Below are positions 42,335-51,007 of a stretch of 64,000 nucleotides of DNA, in pieces. The stretch covers positions 6,298,001 to 6,362,000 of the forward strand of contig NZ_CP134605.1 of the NCBI RefSeq assembly GCF_031844685.1. The letters run 5' to 3'. The first letter of the stretch is position 1. Each line of letters begins with the position of its first letter. The position numbers were made by a program, and so were the translations under genes. This DNA is from Streptomyces sp. ITFR-21 (lineage in GTDB: Bacteria > Actinomycetota > Actinomycetes > Streptomycetales > Streptomycetaceae). The notes beneath the pieces were generated by a model, which was not told the DNA's origin, did not search any database, and saw only the letters and a program-made list of their open reading frames with translations.

Positions 42335-43398
42335 GCGGCGGCGCCGGCAGCGCGACCAGCAGGCACGACTGGACGCTGCCCGGCCTGTACGAGGTCGCCG
42401 ACGGCGTCTTCCGGATCCCGCTGCCGCTGCCGAACGACGGTCTGCGGGCGGTCAACGTCTACGTGGTCGTGGACGGCGGACAGCTCGTCCTGGTCGACTC
42501 CGGATGGGCGCTCGACGCGGCCGTCACCGAACTCGAACTGCGCCTGAAACAGCTCGGCTTCAGCGGCGAGGCGATCACCCGGGTCCTGGTCACGCACGCC
42601 CACCGCGACCACTACACGCTGGCGACCAGGCTGCGCCGCCGCTACGGCTCCGCCCTGGCGCTCGGCGCCGGCGAACGGCACTACCTGCGGGCCGTCCGCG
42701 ACGGCAGCGCCCAGGCCACCCGCGCCGCCCGGCTGCGCGCCCACGGCGCAACCGACCTCGCCGACCGCGCCGCCCGCCCGGCCCCCCGCCCGGACCTCGC
42801 CGAATGGGCCGACCCCGACGACTGGCTGACCGCCCCCGGCACGGTGGCGCTGCGGGAGCGCGAGCTGGCCGTCGTCGCCACCCCCGGGCACACCCGCGGC
42901 CACGTGGTCTTCGCCGACCACCGGCACGGGCTGCTCTTCGCCGGCGACCACGTGCTGCCGCACATCACCCCTTCGCTGTCGGTGGAGCCCGAACCCGCCG
43001 CGCTGCCGCTGCGCGACTACCTGCGCTCGCTGCGGCTGACGAAGACCCTGCCCGAGATGCGGCTGCTGCCCGGACACGGTCCGGTCACCGCCGGCTTCCA
43101 CGACCGGGTCGACGAACTGCTCGCCCACCACGACCGCCGGCTGCGCGCCGCCCTGGACGTCGTCCGCGACCGGGCGGGCGCCACCACGGCCAACACCGTC
43201 GCCACGCTGCTGCCGTGGACCCGCCACAACCGGACCTTCGCCCAACTCGACCCGGGCAACCGGACCCTGGCGGTGCTGGAGACGGCCGTGCACCTCGACG
43301 TACTGGTCGAGGACGGTCTGCTCACCACGGCCGACCGGCTCGGCGTCCGGTACTACGAGCCAGCCGGCCCGCACCGGCCGACGACCGGGGAGGACTGA
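42331..43398 (+). CDS. MBL fold metallo-hydrolase
   Basis: A 355-residue metallo-beta-lactamase-fold hydrolase. The zinc motif HxHxDH appears as THAHRDHY near residue 90, with further ligands in TPGHTRGHVVF, FAGDHVLPHITP and LLPGHGPV; a helical C-terminal extension (about 265-340) is typical of MBL proteins found in acyl-CoA clusters. GTG 42331 overlaps the LLM gene stop. Likely activities are thioester, ester or lactone hydrolysis; the location next to a flavin oxidase-like protein and before a 4-hydroxyacid-type dehydrogenase/kinase module makes a lactonase attractive but unproven. It is not expected to be a beta-lactam resistance enzyme. Confidence 0.9.
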   Translation: MSGGAGSATSRHDWTLPGLYEVADGVFRIPLPLPNDGLRAVNVYVVVDGGQLVLVDSGWALDAAVTELELRLKQLGFSGEAITRVLVTHAHRDHYTLATRLRRRYGSALALGAGERHYLRAVRDGSAQATRAARLRAHGATDLADRAARPAPRPDLAEWADPDDWLTAPGTVALRERELAVVATPGHTRGHVVFADHRHGLLFAGDHVLPHITPSLSVEPEPAALPLRDYLRSLRLTKTLPEMRLLPGHGPVTAGFHDRVDELLAHHDRRLRAALDVVRDRAGATTANTVATLLPWTRHNRTFAQLDPGNRTLAVLETAVHLDVLVEDGLLTTADRLGVRYYEPAGPHRPTTGED

Positions 43399-43402
43399 CC
43401 CC

Positions 43403-44587
43403 ATGGATCTCAGCTACGCACCCGCCACCACCGAACTCGCCGCCAGGACCCGGGCGTTCGTTGCCGAGGTGGTCCTCCCGGCAGAGGACCGGCACGCGGG
43501 CGCGGCACCGGACGGCGACCGGTGGCGTACCGAACTGCAGGCCGCAGCCAAGGCCGCCGGGGTCTTCGGGCCCCAACTGCCCGCCGAATACGGCGGACAC
43601 GGCCTGGGCATGGTCGAGCGGGCACCGGTCTTCGAGGAGGCCGGCTACTCCCTGTTCGGCCCGATCGCGGTCAACTGCGCGGCGCCCGACGAGGGCAACC
43701 TCCACCTGCTCGCCGAAGTCGCCGACGAGGAGCAGAAGCACCGCTACCTCGGCCCGCTGGCCCGCGGTGAGATCCGCTCGGCGTTCGCGATGACCGAACC
43801 GGCCCCCGGTGCCGGCTCCGACCCGAGGGCGCTGGCCACCACGGCCGTCCGGGCCGGCGGCGGCTGGCGCATCGACGGCCGCAAGCGGTTCATCACCGGC
43901 GCCGACGGAGCCGCCTTCCTCATCGTGATGGCCCGCACCTGCGGCGCGCCCGGGGACGCGGGCGGCGCGACGATGTTCCTGGTCGACGCGGACAACCCCG
44001 GGGTGCGGATCGAGCGCCACATCCCGACGATGGACCGCAGCATGGCCGGCGGCCACTGCGAGGTGCGCTTCGACCGCTGTACGGTCCCGGACGCGGCCGT
44101 GCTCGGCGCGGCCGACCAGGGCTTCTCGTTCGCCCAGGTCCGGCTGGGACCGGCCCGCACCACCCACTGCATGCGCTGGCTGGGCGCCGCCCGCCGGGCC
44201 CACGAGGTCGCGGTGGGCTACGCGGTCGGGCGCGGGATGTTCACCACCCGGCTCGCCGACCTGGGCATGGCCCAGCAGATGGTCGCCGACTCCGAGATCG
44301 ACCTCGCGGCCTGCCGCGCGCTGATCCTGCGGGCCTGCTGGGACCTGGACACCGGGGCGCCGAGCGCCGACTCGACCTCCATCGCGAAGACCTTCGTGTC
44401 GGAGGCGGTCGGCCGGATCGTCGACCGGTCGGTGCAGATCTGCGGCGGCCTCGGCGTCAGCGAGGACCTGCCGCTGGCCCGGATCCACCGCGAGGTGCGG
44501 CCGTTCCGGATCTACGACGGCCCCTCCGAGACCCACCGCTGGGCGCTCGCCCGCCGCGCCGCCCGCCGGGCGCAGGGGGCCCGGTGA
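43403..44587 (+). CDS. acyl-CoA dehydrogenase, ACAD10/11-like
   Basis: A 394-residue FAD enzyme. AFAMTEPAPGAGSDPRAL (about residues 128-145) and the RIDGRKRFITGA segment define the middle domain; QICGGLGVSEDLPLARIHR and IYDGPSETHRWALARR the C-terminus. The DGPSETH ending, in place of YEGTxxIQ, is characteristic of the ACAD10/11 branch, whose members act with an APH-type kinase on 4-hydroxyacyl-CoA substrates. An APH-like gene lies at 46873-47895, three genes downstream. Stop overlaps the GTG of the SDR. Assignment to the branch is from the ending motif and context. Confidence 0.9.
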   Translation: MDLSYAPATTELAARTRAFVAEVVLPAEDRHAGAAPDGDRWRTELQAAAKAAGVFGPQLPAEYGGHGLGMVERAPVFEEAGYSLFGPIAVNCAAPDEGNLHLLAEVADEEQKHRYLGPLARGEIRSAFAMTEPAPGAGSDPRALATTAVRAGGGWRIDGRKRFITGADGAAFLIVMARTCGAPGDAGGATMFLVDADNPGVRIERHIPTMDRSMAGGHCEVRFDRCTVPDAAVLGAADQGFSFAQVRLGPARTTHCMRWLGAARRAHEVAVGYAVGRGMFTTRLADLGMAQQMVADSEIDLAACRALILRACWDLDTGAPSADSTSIAKTFVSEAVGRIVDRSVQICGGLGVSEDLPLARIHREVRPFRIYDGPSETHRWALARRAARRAQGAR

Positions 44588-45330
44588 CCACGGCCGGCCG
44601 GCCCAGCGCGTTGATCACCGGCGGCTCGCGCGGCATCGGCCTCGGCGTCGCCTCCGCCCTCGCGGCCCGCGGCTGGGGGCTGACCCTCTGCGCCCGCGAC
44701 CCCGCCCGGCTGGCCGCCGCCGGCGCCGAACTGCGCTCCCTGGGCGGCCGGGTGGAGAGCGTGGCCGGCGACGCGGCGGACGAGGCGTGCCTGGCCGCGG
44801 CCGTCGACCGGCACGAAGCAGCCTACGGGTCGATGAACGCGCTGGTGCTGGCGGCCGGCGTCGGCTCCGCCGGACCGCTGGCCGGATACCCGGTGCGCCG
44901 GATCGACAAGCAGTTCGCGGTCAACGTACGGGCGCCGTTCGTGCTGGTCGGCCGGGCGCTGCCGCTGCTGCGGGCCGGCGCGCGCGACGACCCCGCCCGC
45001 GGCGGCCGGATCGTCGCCCTCACCTCAATCGAGGGCGTCCATCCCGAACCGGGTCTGGCCGTCTACGGCGCCTCCAAGGCGGCGCTGATCTCGCTCGTAC
45101 GGTCGGTCAACGCCGAGGAGGCGGCCCGCGGGGTGACCGCCTCGGCCATCTCGCCCGGCTACGTCGACACCGACATGAGCGCCTGGGTCGCCGACCGGAT
45201 CCCGCCGGGCTCGATGATCACCGTCGCGGACATCGTGCGGACCGTCGACCTCGTCCTCTCGCTCTCCCCGTCGGCCGTCATCCCGCACCTGGTCATCAAC
45301 CGGGTCGGCGGCGGCCCCTACCGCGCGTGA
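44584..45330 (+). CDS. SDR family oxidoreductase
   Basis: A 248-residue Rossmann-fold short-chain dehydrogenase. Cofactor motif [10 protein letters not shown] near residue 13, basic residue ARD favouring NADP(H), catalytic Ser in ALTSIEG and YGASK near residue 160. The usual NNAG reads LAAG. The stop is 34 bp before the CoA-transferase start. In the neighbourhood of an ACAD10/11-like dehydrogenase and an APH-like kinase it could interconvert a 4-keto- and 4-hydroxyacyl-CoA, as LvaD does in levulinate catabolism, or serve as a beta-hydroxyacyl-CoA dehydrogenase for the MaoC product. Confidence 0.9.
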   Translation: MTTAGRPSALITGGSRGIGLGVASALAARGWGLTLCARDPARLAAAGAELRSLGGRVESVAGDAADEACLAAAVDRHEAAYGSMNALVLAAGVGSAGPLAGYPVRRIDKQFAVNVRAPFVLVGRALPLLRAGARDDPARGGRIVALTSIEGVHPEPGLAVYGASKAALISLVRSVNAEEAARGVTASAISPGYVDTDMSAWVADRIPPGSMITVADIVRTVDLVLSLSPSAVIPHLVINRVGGGPYRA

Positions 45331-45364
45331 CCGACAGCGGTCCGCCTCAAGGAGGTTCAACGCC

Positions 45365-46876
45365 ATGGACAAGGTGGTCAGCAGTGTCGCCGAGGCCCTC
45401 GACGGTATCGGTGACGGAGCCACCCTCGCGGTCGGGGGGTTCGGCCTGTGCGGCATCCCCAGCGTCCTCATCGCGGGGCTGCTGGCGAAAGGGGTGACCG
45501 GCCTGGAGGCGGTCTCCAACAACTGCGGGGTCGACGACTGGGGACTGGGACTGCTGCTGAAGCAGAAGCGGATCCGCCGGATGGTGGCCAGCTACGTGGG
45601 CGAGAACAAGGAGTTCGAGCGCCAGTACCTCAGGGGCGAACTGGAGGTGGAGCTGGTGCCGCAGGGCACCCTCGCGGAGAAGCTGCGGGCGGGCGGCTGC
45701 GGGATCCCCGCCTTCTACACCGCCACCGGCGTCGGCAGCCAGGTCGCGGAAGGCGGCCTGCCTCGGCGGTTCGCCGCCGACGGAAGCGTCGCCCTGGCCA
45801 GCCCGGCCAAGGACACCGCGCTGTTCACGTTCGACGGCCGGGAGCGTACGTACGTCCTGGAGAAGGCGATCACCTGCGAGTTCGGACTCGTCCGGGCCTG
45901 GAGGGGCGACCGGCACGGCAACCTGGTCTTCCGCGAGTCGGCCCGCAACTTCAACCCGCTCGCCGCCATGGCCGCCCGCCTGACGGTCGCGGAGGTCGAG
46001 GAACTGGTCGAGCCCGGCGAGATCGACCCGGCCCAGGTGCACCTGCCCGGGATCTACGTGCACCGGGTGCTGGCGCTGACACCGCGGCAGGCGGCGGACA
46101 AGCGGATCGAGAAGCTGACCACCCGCAGCCGCAGGCCGCCCGCCGACGGCGGACAGCCGATGCCCGCCGGCCCGCCGGAGCCGGAACCGCTACCCGCGGA
46201 CGGCGCCCCGCCGGGACGCCTCGGGCTGACCCGGCGCCAGATGGCGGCCCGCGCCGCCCGCGAGCTGTCCGACGGCGACTACGTCAACCTGGGCATCGGC
46301 CTGCCCACGCTGGTACCGGAGTTCGTGCCGGACGACGTGGAGATCGTGCTGCAGTCGGAGAACGGGGTGCTGGGCACCGGCCAGTACCCGTACGAGGGCG
46401 AGGAGGACGCCGACCTGGTGAACGCCGGCAAGGCCACCGTCACGGTCCGGCCCGGCGCCTCGATCTTCGACTCCGCCGCCAGCTTCGGCATGATCAGGGG
46501 CGGCCGGATCGACACCGCGATCCTCGGCGCGATGCAGGTCTCCGCCGCCGGGGACATCGCGAACTGGATGATCCCCGGCAGAATGATCAAGGGCATGGGC
46601 GGCGGCATGGACCTGGTGGCCGGCGCCCGGCGGGTGGTGGTCCTCATGGAGCACGTCGCCAGGGACGGCAGCCTCAAGATCGTCGACGCCTGCTCGCTGC
46701 CGATCACCGGCCTGGGCGTGGTGCACCGGATCATCACCGACCTGTGCGTCCTCGACGTCACCGGACAGGGCCTGGTCCTGCGGGAATTGGCGCCCGGCGT
46801 GACCGAGGAGCAGGTACGGGCCAGGACCGGCCCCGACCTCACCGTGGCGCTGCGGGCGCCGGCGGACCCGTCGTGA
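45365..46876 (+). CDS. fused 3-oxoacid CoA-transferase (A and B subunits in one chain)
   Basis: A 503-residue type I CoA-transferase in which the A subunit (about 1-240, [18 protein letters not shown]) and the B subunit (about 285-495, [16 protein letters not shown]) are joined by a Pro/Gly/Arg-rich linker near residues 250-285. The catalytic Glu is in SENGVLGTG. Such enzymes move CoA from succinyl- or acetyl-CoA to an oxo-acid. AAGGAGG lies upstream of the ATG. Stop overlaps the kinase-like gene GTG. It offers a second, ATP-free route to a CoA thioester in addition to the NDP-forming ligase. Confidence 0.93.
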   Translation: MDKVVSSVAEALDGIGDGATLAVGGFGLCGIPSVLIAGLLAKGVTGLEAVSNNCGVDDWGLGLLLKQKRIRRMVASYVGENKEFERQYLRGELEVELVPQGTLAEKLRAGGCGIPAFYTATGVGSQVAEGGLPRRFAADGSVALASPAKDTALFTFDGRERTYVLEKAITCEFGLVRAWRGDRHGNLVFRESARNFNPLAAMAARLTVAEVEELVEPGEIDPAQVHLPGIYVHRVLALTPRQAADKRIEKLTTRSRRPPADGGQPMPAGPPEPEPLPADGAPPGRLGLTRRQMAARAARELSDGDYVNLGIGLPTLVPEFVPDDVEIVLQSENGVLGTGQYPYEGEEDADLVNAGKATVTVRPGASIFDSAASFGMIRGGRIDTAILGAMQVSAAGDIANWMIPGRMIKGMGGGMDLVAGARRVVVLMEHVARDGSLKIVDACSLPITGLGVVHRIITDLCVLDVTGQGLVLRELAPGVTEEQVRARTGPDLTVALRAPADPS

Positions 46877-47895
46877 CCGCCGTGCTCCAGGGCCTGGACC
46901 TGCCCGCGCTCCAGCGCTGGTTCGACCGGCAGGTGCCCGAGGCCGCCGGGCCGATCCGCGCCGAGCCGCTGCACGGCGGCCGGTCCAACCTCACCTACCG
47001 CGTCACCGACGGCACCGCCTGCTGGGTGCTGCGCCGCCCGCCACTGGGCGGACTCACCCCGTCCGCGCACGACATGGGCCGCGAGTACCGGGTGGTGGCC
47101 GCCCTCCAGGGCACCGGGGTGCCCGTCGCCCGCACGGTGGCGCTGTGCGAGGACCCCGCTGTGCTCGGCGTGCCCTTCTCGGTCGTCGCCCACGTGGACG
47201 GCACGGTGATCCGCACCCGGGAGGACCTGGCGCGCCTGTCCCCGGAACAGGCCGCACAGCGCGCGTACGGCCTGGTGGACGCCATGGCCGCGTTGCACGC
47301 GGTGCCCTACCGGGACGTCGGCCTGGGCGGCTTCGGCCGTCCGGCCGGCTACCTCGGCCGACAGGTGCGCCGCTGGCACGACCAGTGGCACCGGGTCGCC
47401 ACCCGCGAACTCCCCGACATCCGGCGGCTGCACGCCGCCCTGGCGGCGGACGTCCCGGCCGAGTCGGGGGCCTCGGTCGTACACGGCGACGTCAGGATCG
47501 ACAACGCCATCCTCGCGCCCGAGGACCCCGGCCGGGTGCGGGCCCTGGTCGACTGGGAGATGGCCGCGCTCGGCGACCCGCTGGCAGACCTCGGCCTGCA
47601 CCTGGTCTACCGTGACCCCGCGTTCGAACCCGTGCTGGCCGGATCCGCCGCGTCGGTGAGCGACCGGTACCCGCCGGCCGCCGCGCTGGCCGAGCGGTAC
47701 GCCCGCGCCAGCGGGCACGACCTGGGGCGCCTGGACTTCTACCTGGGCCTGGGCTACTTCAAGATCGCGGTCATCGCCGAGGGCATCCACGCCCGCCACA
47801 CGGGCGGCCTCACGGTCGGCCCCGGCTTCGACACGGTGGGCGAGGCGGTCCCCCGGCTGGCCGCGGCCGGCCTCGCGGCACTGGCGTCCGGCTGA
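46873..47895 (+). CDS. phosphotransferase family protein, ACAD10/LvaA-like (APH fold)
   Basis: A 340-residue kinase-fold protein. Nucleotide-binding start [15 protein letters not shown] (about 30-45), catalytic loop [10 protein letters not shown] (about 208-217) and metal loop [17 protein letters not shown] are intact, so it should be an active kinase. The subfamily is the one fused to or paired with ACAD10/11 dehydrogenases, and matches LvaA of the Pseudomonas levulinate pathway, which phosphorylates the 4-hydroxyl of 4-hydroxyacyl-CoA. It is the last gene of the block; a large hairpin follows. An aminoglycoside-resistance role is unlikely in this setting. Confidence 0.9.
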   Translation: MTAVLQGLDLPALQRWFDRQVPEAAGPIRAEPLHGGRSNLTYRVTDGTACWVLRRPPLGGLTPSAHDMGREYRVVAALQGTGVPVARTVALCEDPAVLGVPFSVVAHVDGTVIRTREDLARLSPEQAAQRAYGLVDAMAALHAVPYRDVGLGGFGRPAGYLGRQVRRWHDQWHRVATRELPDIRRLHAALAADVPAESGASVVHGDVRIDNAILAPEDPGRVRALVDWEMAALGDPLADLGLHLVYRDPAFEPVLAGSAASVSDRYPPAAALAERYARASGHDLGRLDFYLGLGYFKIAVIAEGIHARHTGGLTVGPGFDTVGEAVPRLAAAGLAALASG

Positions 47896-47898
47896 GGG

Positions 47899-47946
47899 GG
47901 CGCCCGGCCGGGCCGGCGGCCGGGGGCGGCCGGGGCCCCGGGCGCC
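47899..47946. terminator. hairpin closing the catabolic block and the conservon operon
   Basis: GGCGCCCGG (47899-47907) pairs with CCGGGCGCC (47938-47946), and the G+C-rich interior can pair further. It lies directly after the kinase-like gene stop and 24 nt beyond the minus-strand methyltransferase stop, so it can act on both convergent transcripts. Confidence 0.6.
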
Positions 47947-47969
47947 GGCGGACCGGGGCGGGCCCGCGC

Positions 47970-48782
47970 TCAGGGTTTGACGGCGACGCGGCCCTCGTCC
48001 ATGCGCAGCAGCAGCAGACGCGCGCCGGTCTTCTCCAGGAACTCGTCCACCGCCTCCCGCGAGCCCTGCCACCAGCCGTAGTCGTCGATCAGCAGGACAC
48101 CGCCGGGCGCCAGCCGCGGGTACAGGTGCTCCAGCTCGTGCTTGGTCGAGGCATACCAGTCGGTGTCCAGCCGCAGGATCGCGATCTGCTCCGGCGCCCG
48201 GCCGGGGATGGTCTCCTCGACCAGGCCCTGGACGTAGTGGACGCGCTCCTTGGGGTACGGGACGTGCGAGAAGCCCTCCTGGACGTCCTCCAGACCGGCG
48301 ACCGCCCAGATCGGGCGGTCCCTCTCCTGGCGGGCCAGCAGGTCCGCCGCGCTCTCCCCGTCGCGCCTCCTGTCCCGGTCGGTGGGCGGCGGCATGCCCT
48401 CGAAGGTGTCGAACAGGTACAGGTCCCGCCCGGTGTCGCCGACCGACAGCAGGGTGCGGGCGGCGGCCTGCATGCTGCCCCCGCGCCAGACCCCGCACTC
48501 GACCACGGCGCCGGGTATTCGGTGCTTGACGACGTACCGGACCGCCAGGATGAAGGCGTTCAGCCGTTCGGGCGAGGTCATCGTGTACGGGCGGACCGCC
48601 TGGATGACCTCGCGCGCCTCTTCGTCGTAGTCGGCCGGCAGCTTGAGGGGACGCGGCTCGGCCGGCGCGGTGCCCGCCGCCGCGGCGGCGACGGCGGGGC
48701 GCGGCACCGGCGGCTTGGACTTGCGCAGCTCGTAGCCGGTCAGCTTCGTCAAAAGTTCGTTGAGAGTTCGTTTCCAGGCCAT
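47970..48782 (-). CDS. TylF/MycF family macrocin-type O-methyltransferase
   Basis: A 270-residue SAM-dependent methyltransferase. Landmarks are ECGVWRGGSMQAAART (SAM loop, about residues 97-112), LFDTFEGMP, RLDTDWYASTKHELEHLYPRL and LLIDDYGWWQ, where the Asp cluster binds the metal used to orient a sugar or catechol diol. Family members methylate deoxysugar hydroxyls of macrolides, but many are found outside known antibiotic clusters. The ATG at 48782 is favoured over 48818 because it fits the family N-terminus, although neither has a good ribosome site. It is 51 bp after the crotonase gene and may be the last gene of the conservon transcript. Confidence 0.88.
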   Translation of the reverse strand: MAWKRTLNELLTKLTGYELRKSKPPVPRPAVAAAAAGTAPAEPRPLKLPADYDEEAREVIQAVRPYTMTSPERLNAFILAVRYVVKHRIPGAVVECGVWRGGSMQAAARTLLSVGDTGRDLYLFDTFEGMPPPTDRDRRRDGESAADLLARQERDRPIWAVAGLEDVQEGFSHVPYPKERVHYVQGLVEETIPGRAPEQIAILRLDTDWYASTKHELEHLYPRLAPGGVLLIDDYGWWQGSREAVDEFLEKTGARLLLLRMDEGRVAVKP

Positions 48783-48833
48783 GGGGGGGAAACTACCCCG
48801 GTTGGCCGACCCCCGCATGGGTGTGCGCCACAG

Positions 48834-49643
48834 TCACCGGTGCGGTCCCGCCTCCGGATCGGTGCGGCGGTGGGCCGCCAGCGCGGTGGCGAACAGGTGG
48901 GAGTCCAGGAGGGTGCCGTCCATGAAGCGGCCGGCCTTCGCGTAGGCGTTCAGCATGAGCTTGGCCAGCCGCAGCGCCTCGGGCGGGCGGCGGACGAGCG
49001 GTTTGACCCAGTTCTCGACGGTGGTGTCGAGTTCGGCGGCCAGTACCACCCGGTGCACGATCGACAGCGTGAACGCGGTGGACGCGTCGAAGGTGGCGCC
49101 GGTGATGACCAGCTCCCGGACCCTGGCGGCGCCCACCTCCGCCAGCAGCCGGGGCAGCATCCCGCCCCAGGCCGGGGGGAGGCCGAGGGCCAGTTCCGGC
49201 AGCCGGAAGCGGCTGCTGTCCGCCGCGGCGCGCAGGTCGCAGAACAGGGCCAGTCCGACACCGGCGCCGATCACCCTGCCGTGCAGCCGGGCGATGGTGA
49301 CGGCGTGGGTGTTCTCCAGCGCCTCGCAGACCCGGCGGGCCTTCTCGCCGAGGCCGCGCAGCTGCGCGCCGCGCGGATCGGTGTCCAGCGCCGACTCCAG
49401 GTCGACCCGGTCGGCACCGACGCAGAAGTCGTCGCCCGCGCCGGACAGGACCAGCACCCGCACCTCGGGGGACTCGCGCAGCCCGTCGAGGAGGGCGAGC
49501 AGCTCGTCCAGTGTGGTGCCGGTGAGCGCGTTGCCGGTGCCGGGGCTGTTCAGTTCGGCCCGCAGCACCGGCCCCGAACGGGTCACCCGCAGCTCTTTGT
49601 AGGGGACTTGCGGGAATTCCGTGATGTCTGTGGTCACACGCAC
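48834..49643 (-). CDS. enoyl-CoA hydratase/isomerase family protein in the conservon operon
   Basis: A 269-residue crotonase-fold protein. The oxyanion-hole segments DDFCVGADRVD and GRVIGAGVGLALFCD are visible. The first catalytic Glu of hydratases is Gly here (GAGVGL), while the second is kept (RLPELALGLPP), a pattern found in isomerases and lyases. Its GTG lies 1 bp after the P450 stop, so translation is coupled to the conservon P450. An acyl-CoA enzyme is not a standard conservon partner and suggests the system modifies a CoA- or carrier-linked molecule. Confidence 0.85.
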   Translation of the reverse strand: MRVTTDITEFPQVPYKELRVTRSGPVLRAELNSPGTGNALTGTTLDELLALLDGLRESPEVRVLVLSGAGDDFCVGADRVDLESALDTDPRGAQLRGLGEKARRVCEALENTHAVTIARLHGRVIGAGVGLALFCDLRAAADSSRFRLPELALGLPPAWGGMLPRLLAEVGAARVRELVITGATFDASTAFTLSIVHRVVLAAELDTTVENWVKPLVRRPPEALRLAKLMLNAYAKAGRFMDGTLLDSHLFATALAAHRRTDPEAGPHR

Positions 49644-49644
49644 C

Positions 49645-50919
49645 TCATGCTGGGGTTACGACGACAGGGAGGGTCATGACGCGGCGGAAGGCGACCCGGG
49701 GCGCCCACTCGGGGTCGCGGGCCAAGGAGAGGTACGGCAGCCGGTTCAGCAGCCCGTGCAGCAGCGACTGGGCTTCCAGCCGGGCCAGCGGCGCGCCGAG
49801 GCAGTAGTGGATGCCGTTGCTGAAGCTGAGGTGGGTGGCCTTGCGGCGTACGTCGAAGAGGTGGGCGTCCAGGTGCTTGTCGGGGTCGTGGTTGGCCGCC
49901 CCCACCATCAGGTGCACCATCTCGTCGGCCCCCACCGGCCAGTCGGCGATCGCGGTGTCGGTCTTCGCCACGCGGCTGATCACATGGGTGGGGGAGTCGT
50001 AGCGCAGTACCTCCTCGACGGCCCCGGGCACGTGGTCGGGGTGGGCGCGCAGCCAGTCCCACTGCCGGGGGTGCTTGAGCAGCAGCCACATCATCGTGGA
50101 CAGCAGCGTCGAGGTCGTCTCCAGGGCGGCCAGCAGGACGAACAGGGCCAGGAAGTAGACCGCCTCGTCGGCGGCCTCGCGGTCGGACTCCATCGTGTCC
50201 CAGACCCGGATCCAGCCGGAGACCGGGTCGGCGCCGGGGGCGGCCCTGCGTTCCCGGACCAGGGCGATGAAATAGTCGCGGAGCTGCCTCGTCGCGGCGT
50301 CCGAGCGGGCGAGCTGACTGGCGGACGGCAGCAATTCCTGCGCGAACACCTGTTCATGGGTCAGCTCCCGTAAATACGGGTAATCGGCGGGCGGAAGTCC
50401 CAGCCAGCGCCCGATGGTGAGGACCGGGAGTTCCTCGCTGACCAGGTCGTGGAAATCCGCCTCACCGTCGTGCAGCCGTTCGGTGAGCCGGTCCACAAGG
50501 CCGCTGGTGATATCGGTTATCGACGTGCGCAGCGCCGACAGCGCCGTCCGGTCGAACATGTTGCCCACGGAACGGCGCACCCGGGTGTGGTCGGGCGGGT
50601 TGAGCCCGGCCAGCGTCCTGCCCATCTCCTGGGAGGAAACGGCACTCCAGCGTGTCGCCTCCCCCTGCCGTGCGCGCCACTGCGTGTCGGGCTCCAACCA
50701 GTCCCTGCTGCGCAGAATCCGGTCGCAGAGATCGAAGGAGGTGACGAGGCGACCGCCCCAGGGCGCCGGCACGACACCGCCCATCGACCGGAGCTCACGG
50801 TAAAGCTGGGAAGGATTCGTCTGCCCTTTTGCGGTCCGAAGCCGGGAGAAGATCGATACCACTGAACGCCGATCGATGTGCGGAGTTATCGCGGGCTCCA
50901 CGACGTAAGGCTCCTTCAC
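49645..50919 (-). CDS. cytochrome P450 (second conservon P450)
   Basis: A 424-residue soluble bacterial P450 with a complete motif set: I-helix AALETTS, K-helix ExxR as EEVLRYDSP, and the heme loop FSNGIHYCLG with proximal cysteine C373. It would hydroxylate or otherwise oxidise an unknown small molecule with electrons from ferredoxin partners not encoded here. GTG 50919 lies 88 bp after the first P450 gene. In other streptomycete conservons a CYP157 is followed by a CYP154-type P450; this position matches, but I cannot place it in CYP154 by eye. Confidence 0.92.
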   Translation of the reverse strand: MKEPYVVEPAITPHIDRRSVVSIFSRLRTAKGQTNPSQLYRELRSMGGVVPAPWGGRLVTSFDLCDRILRSRDWLEPDTQWRARQGEATRWSAVSSQEMGRTLAGLNPPDHTRVRRSVGNMFDRTALSALRTSITDITSGLVDRLTERLHDGEADFHDLVSEELPVLTIGRWLGLPPADYPYLRELTHEQVFAQELLPSASQLARSDAATRQLRDYFIALVRERRAAPGADPVSGWIRVWDTMESDREAADEAVYFLALFVLLAALETTSTLLSTMMWLLLKHPRQWDWLRAHPDHVPGAVEEVLRYDSPTHVISRVAKTDTAIADWPVGADEMVHLMVGAANHDPDKHLDAHLFDVRRKATHLSFSNGIHYCLGAPLARLEAQSLLHGLLNRLPYLSLARDPEWAPRVAFRRVMTLPVVVTPA

Positions 50920-51007
50920 GGGATCAAGGGGGGGATGGGCTGGACGTTCCTACCCCTCTGGTTGAACACTCACGCGGTGGTGCCCGGGTGCATCCTTGTC
51001 GTCTGGG

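Noticed and set aside
42331-43398. MBL-fold protein as a beta-lactamase
   Set aside because: No export signal, an extended C-terminal helical domain, and it is embedded in catabolic genes.
46873-47895. Aminoglycoside phosphotransferase as antibiotic resistance
   Set aside because: It is the terminal gene of an acyl-CoA block and fits the ACAD10/LvaA-type kinase group better.
47970-48782. TylF-type methyltransferase as evidence of a macrolide cluster
   Set aside because: There is no polyketide synthase, deoxysugar or resistance gene nearby; the neighbouring P450s belong to a conservon.
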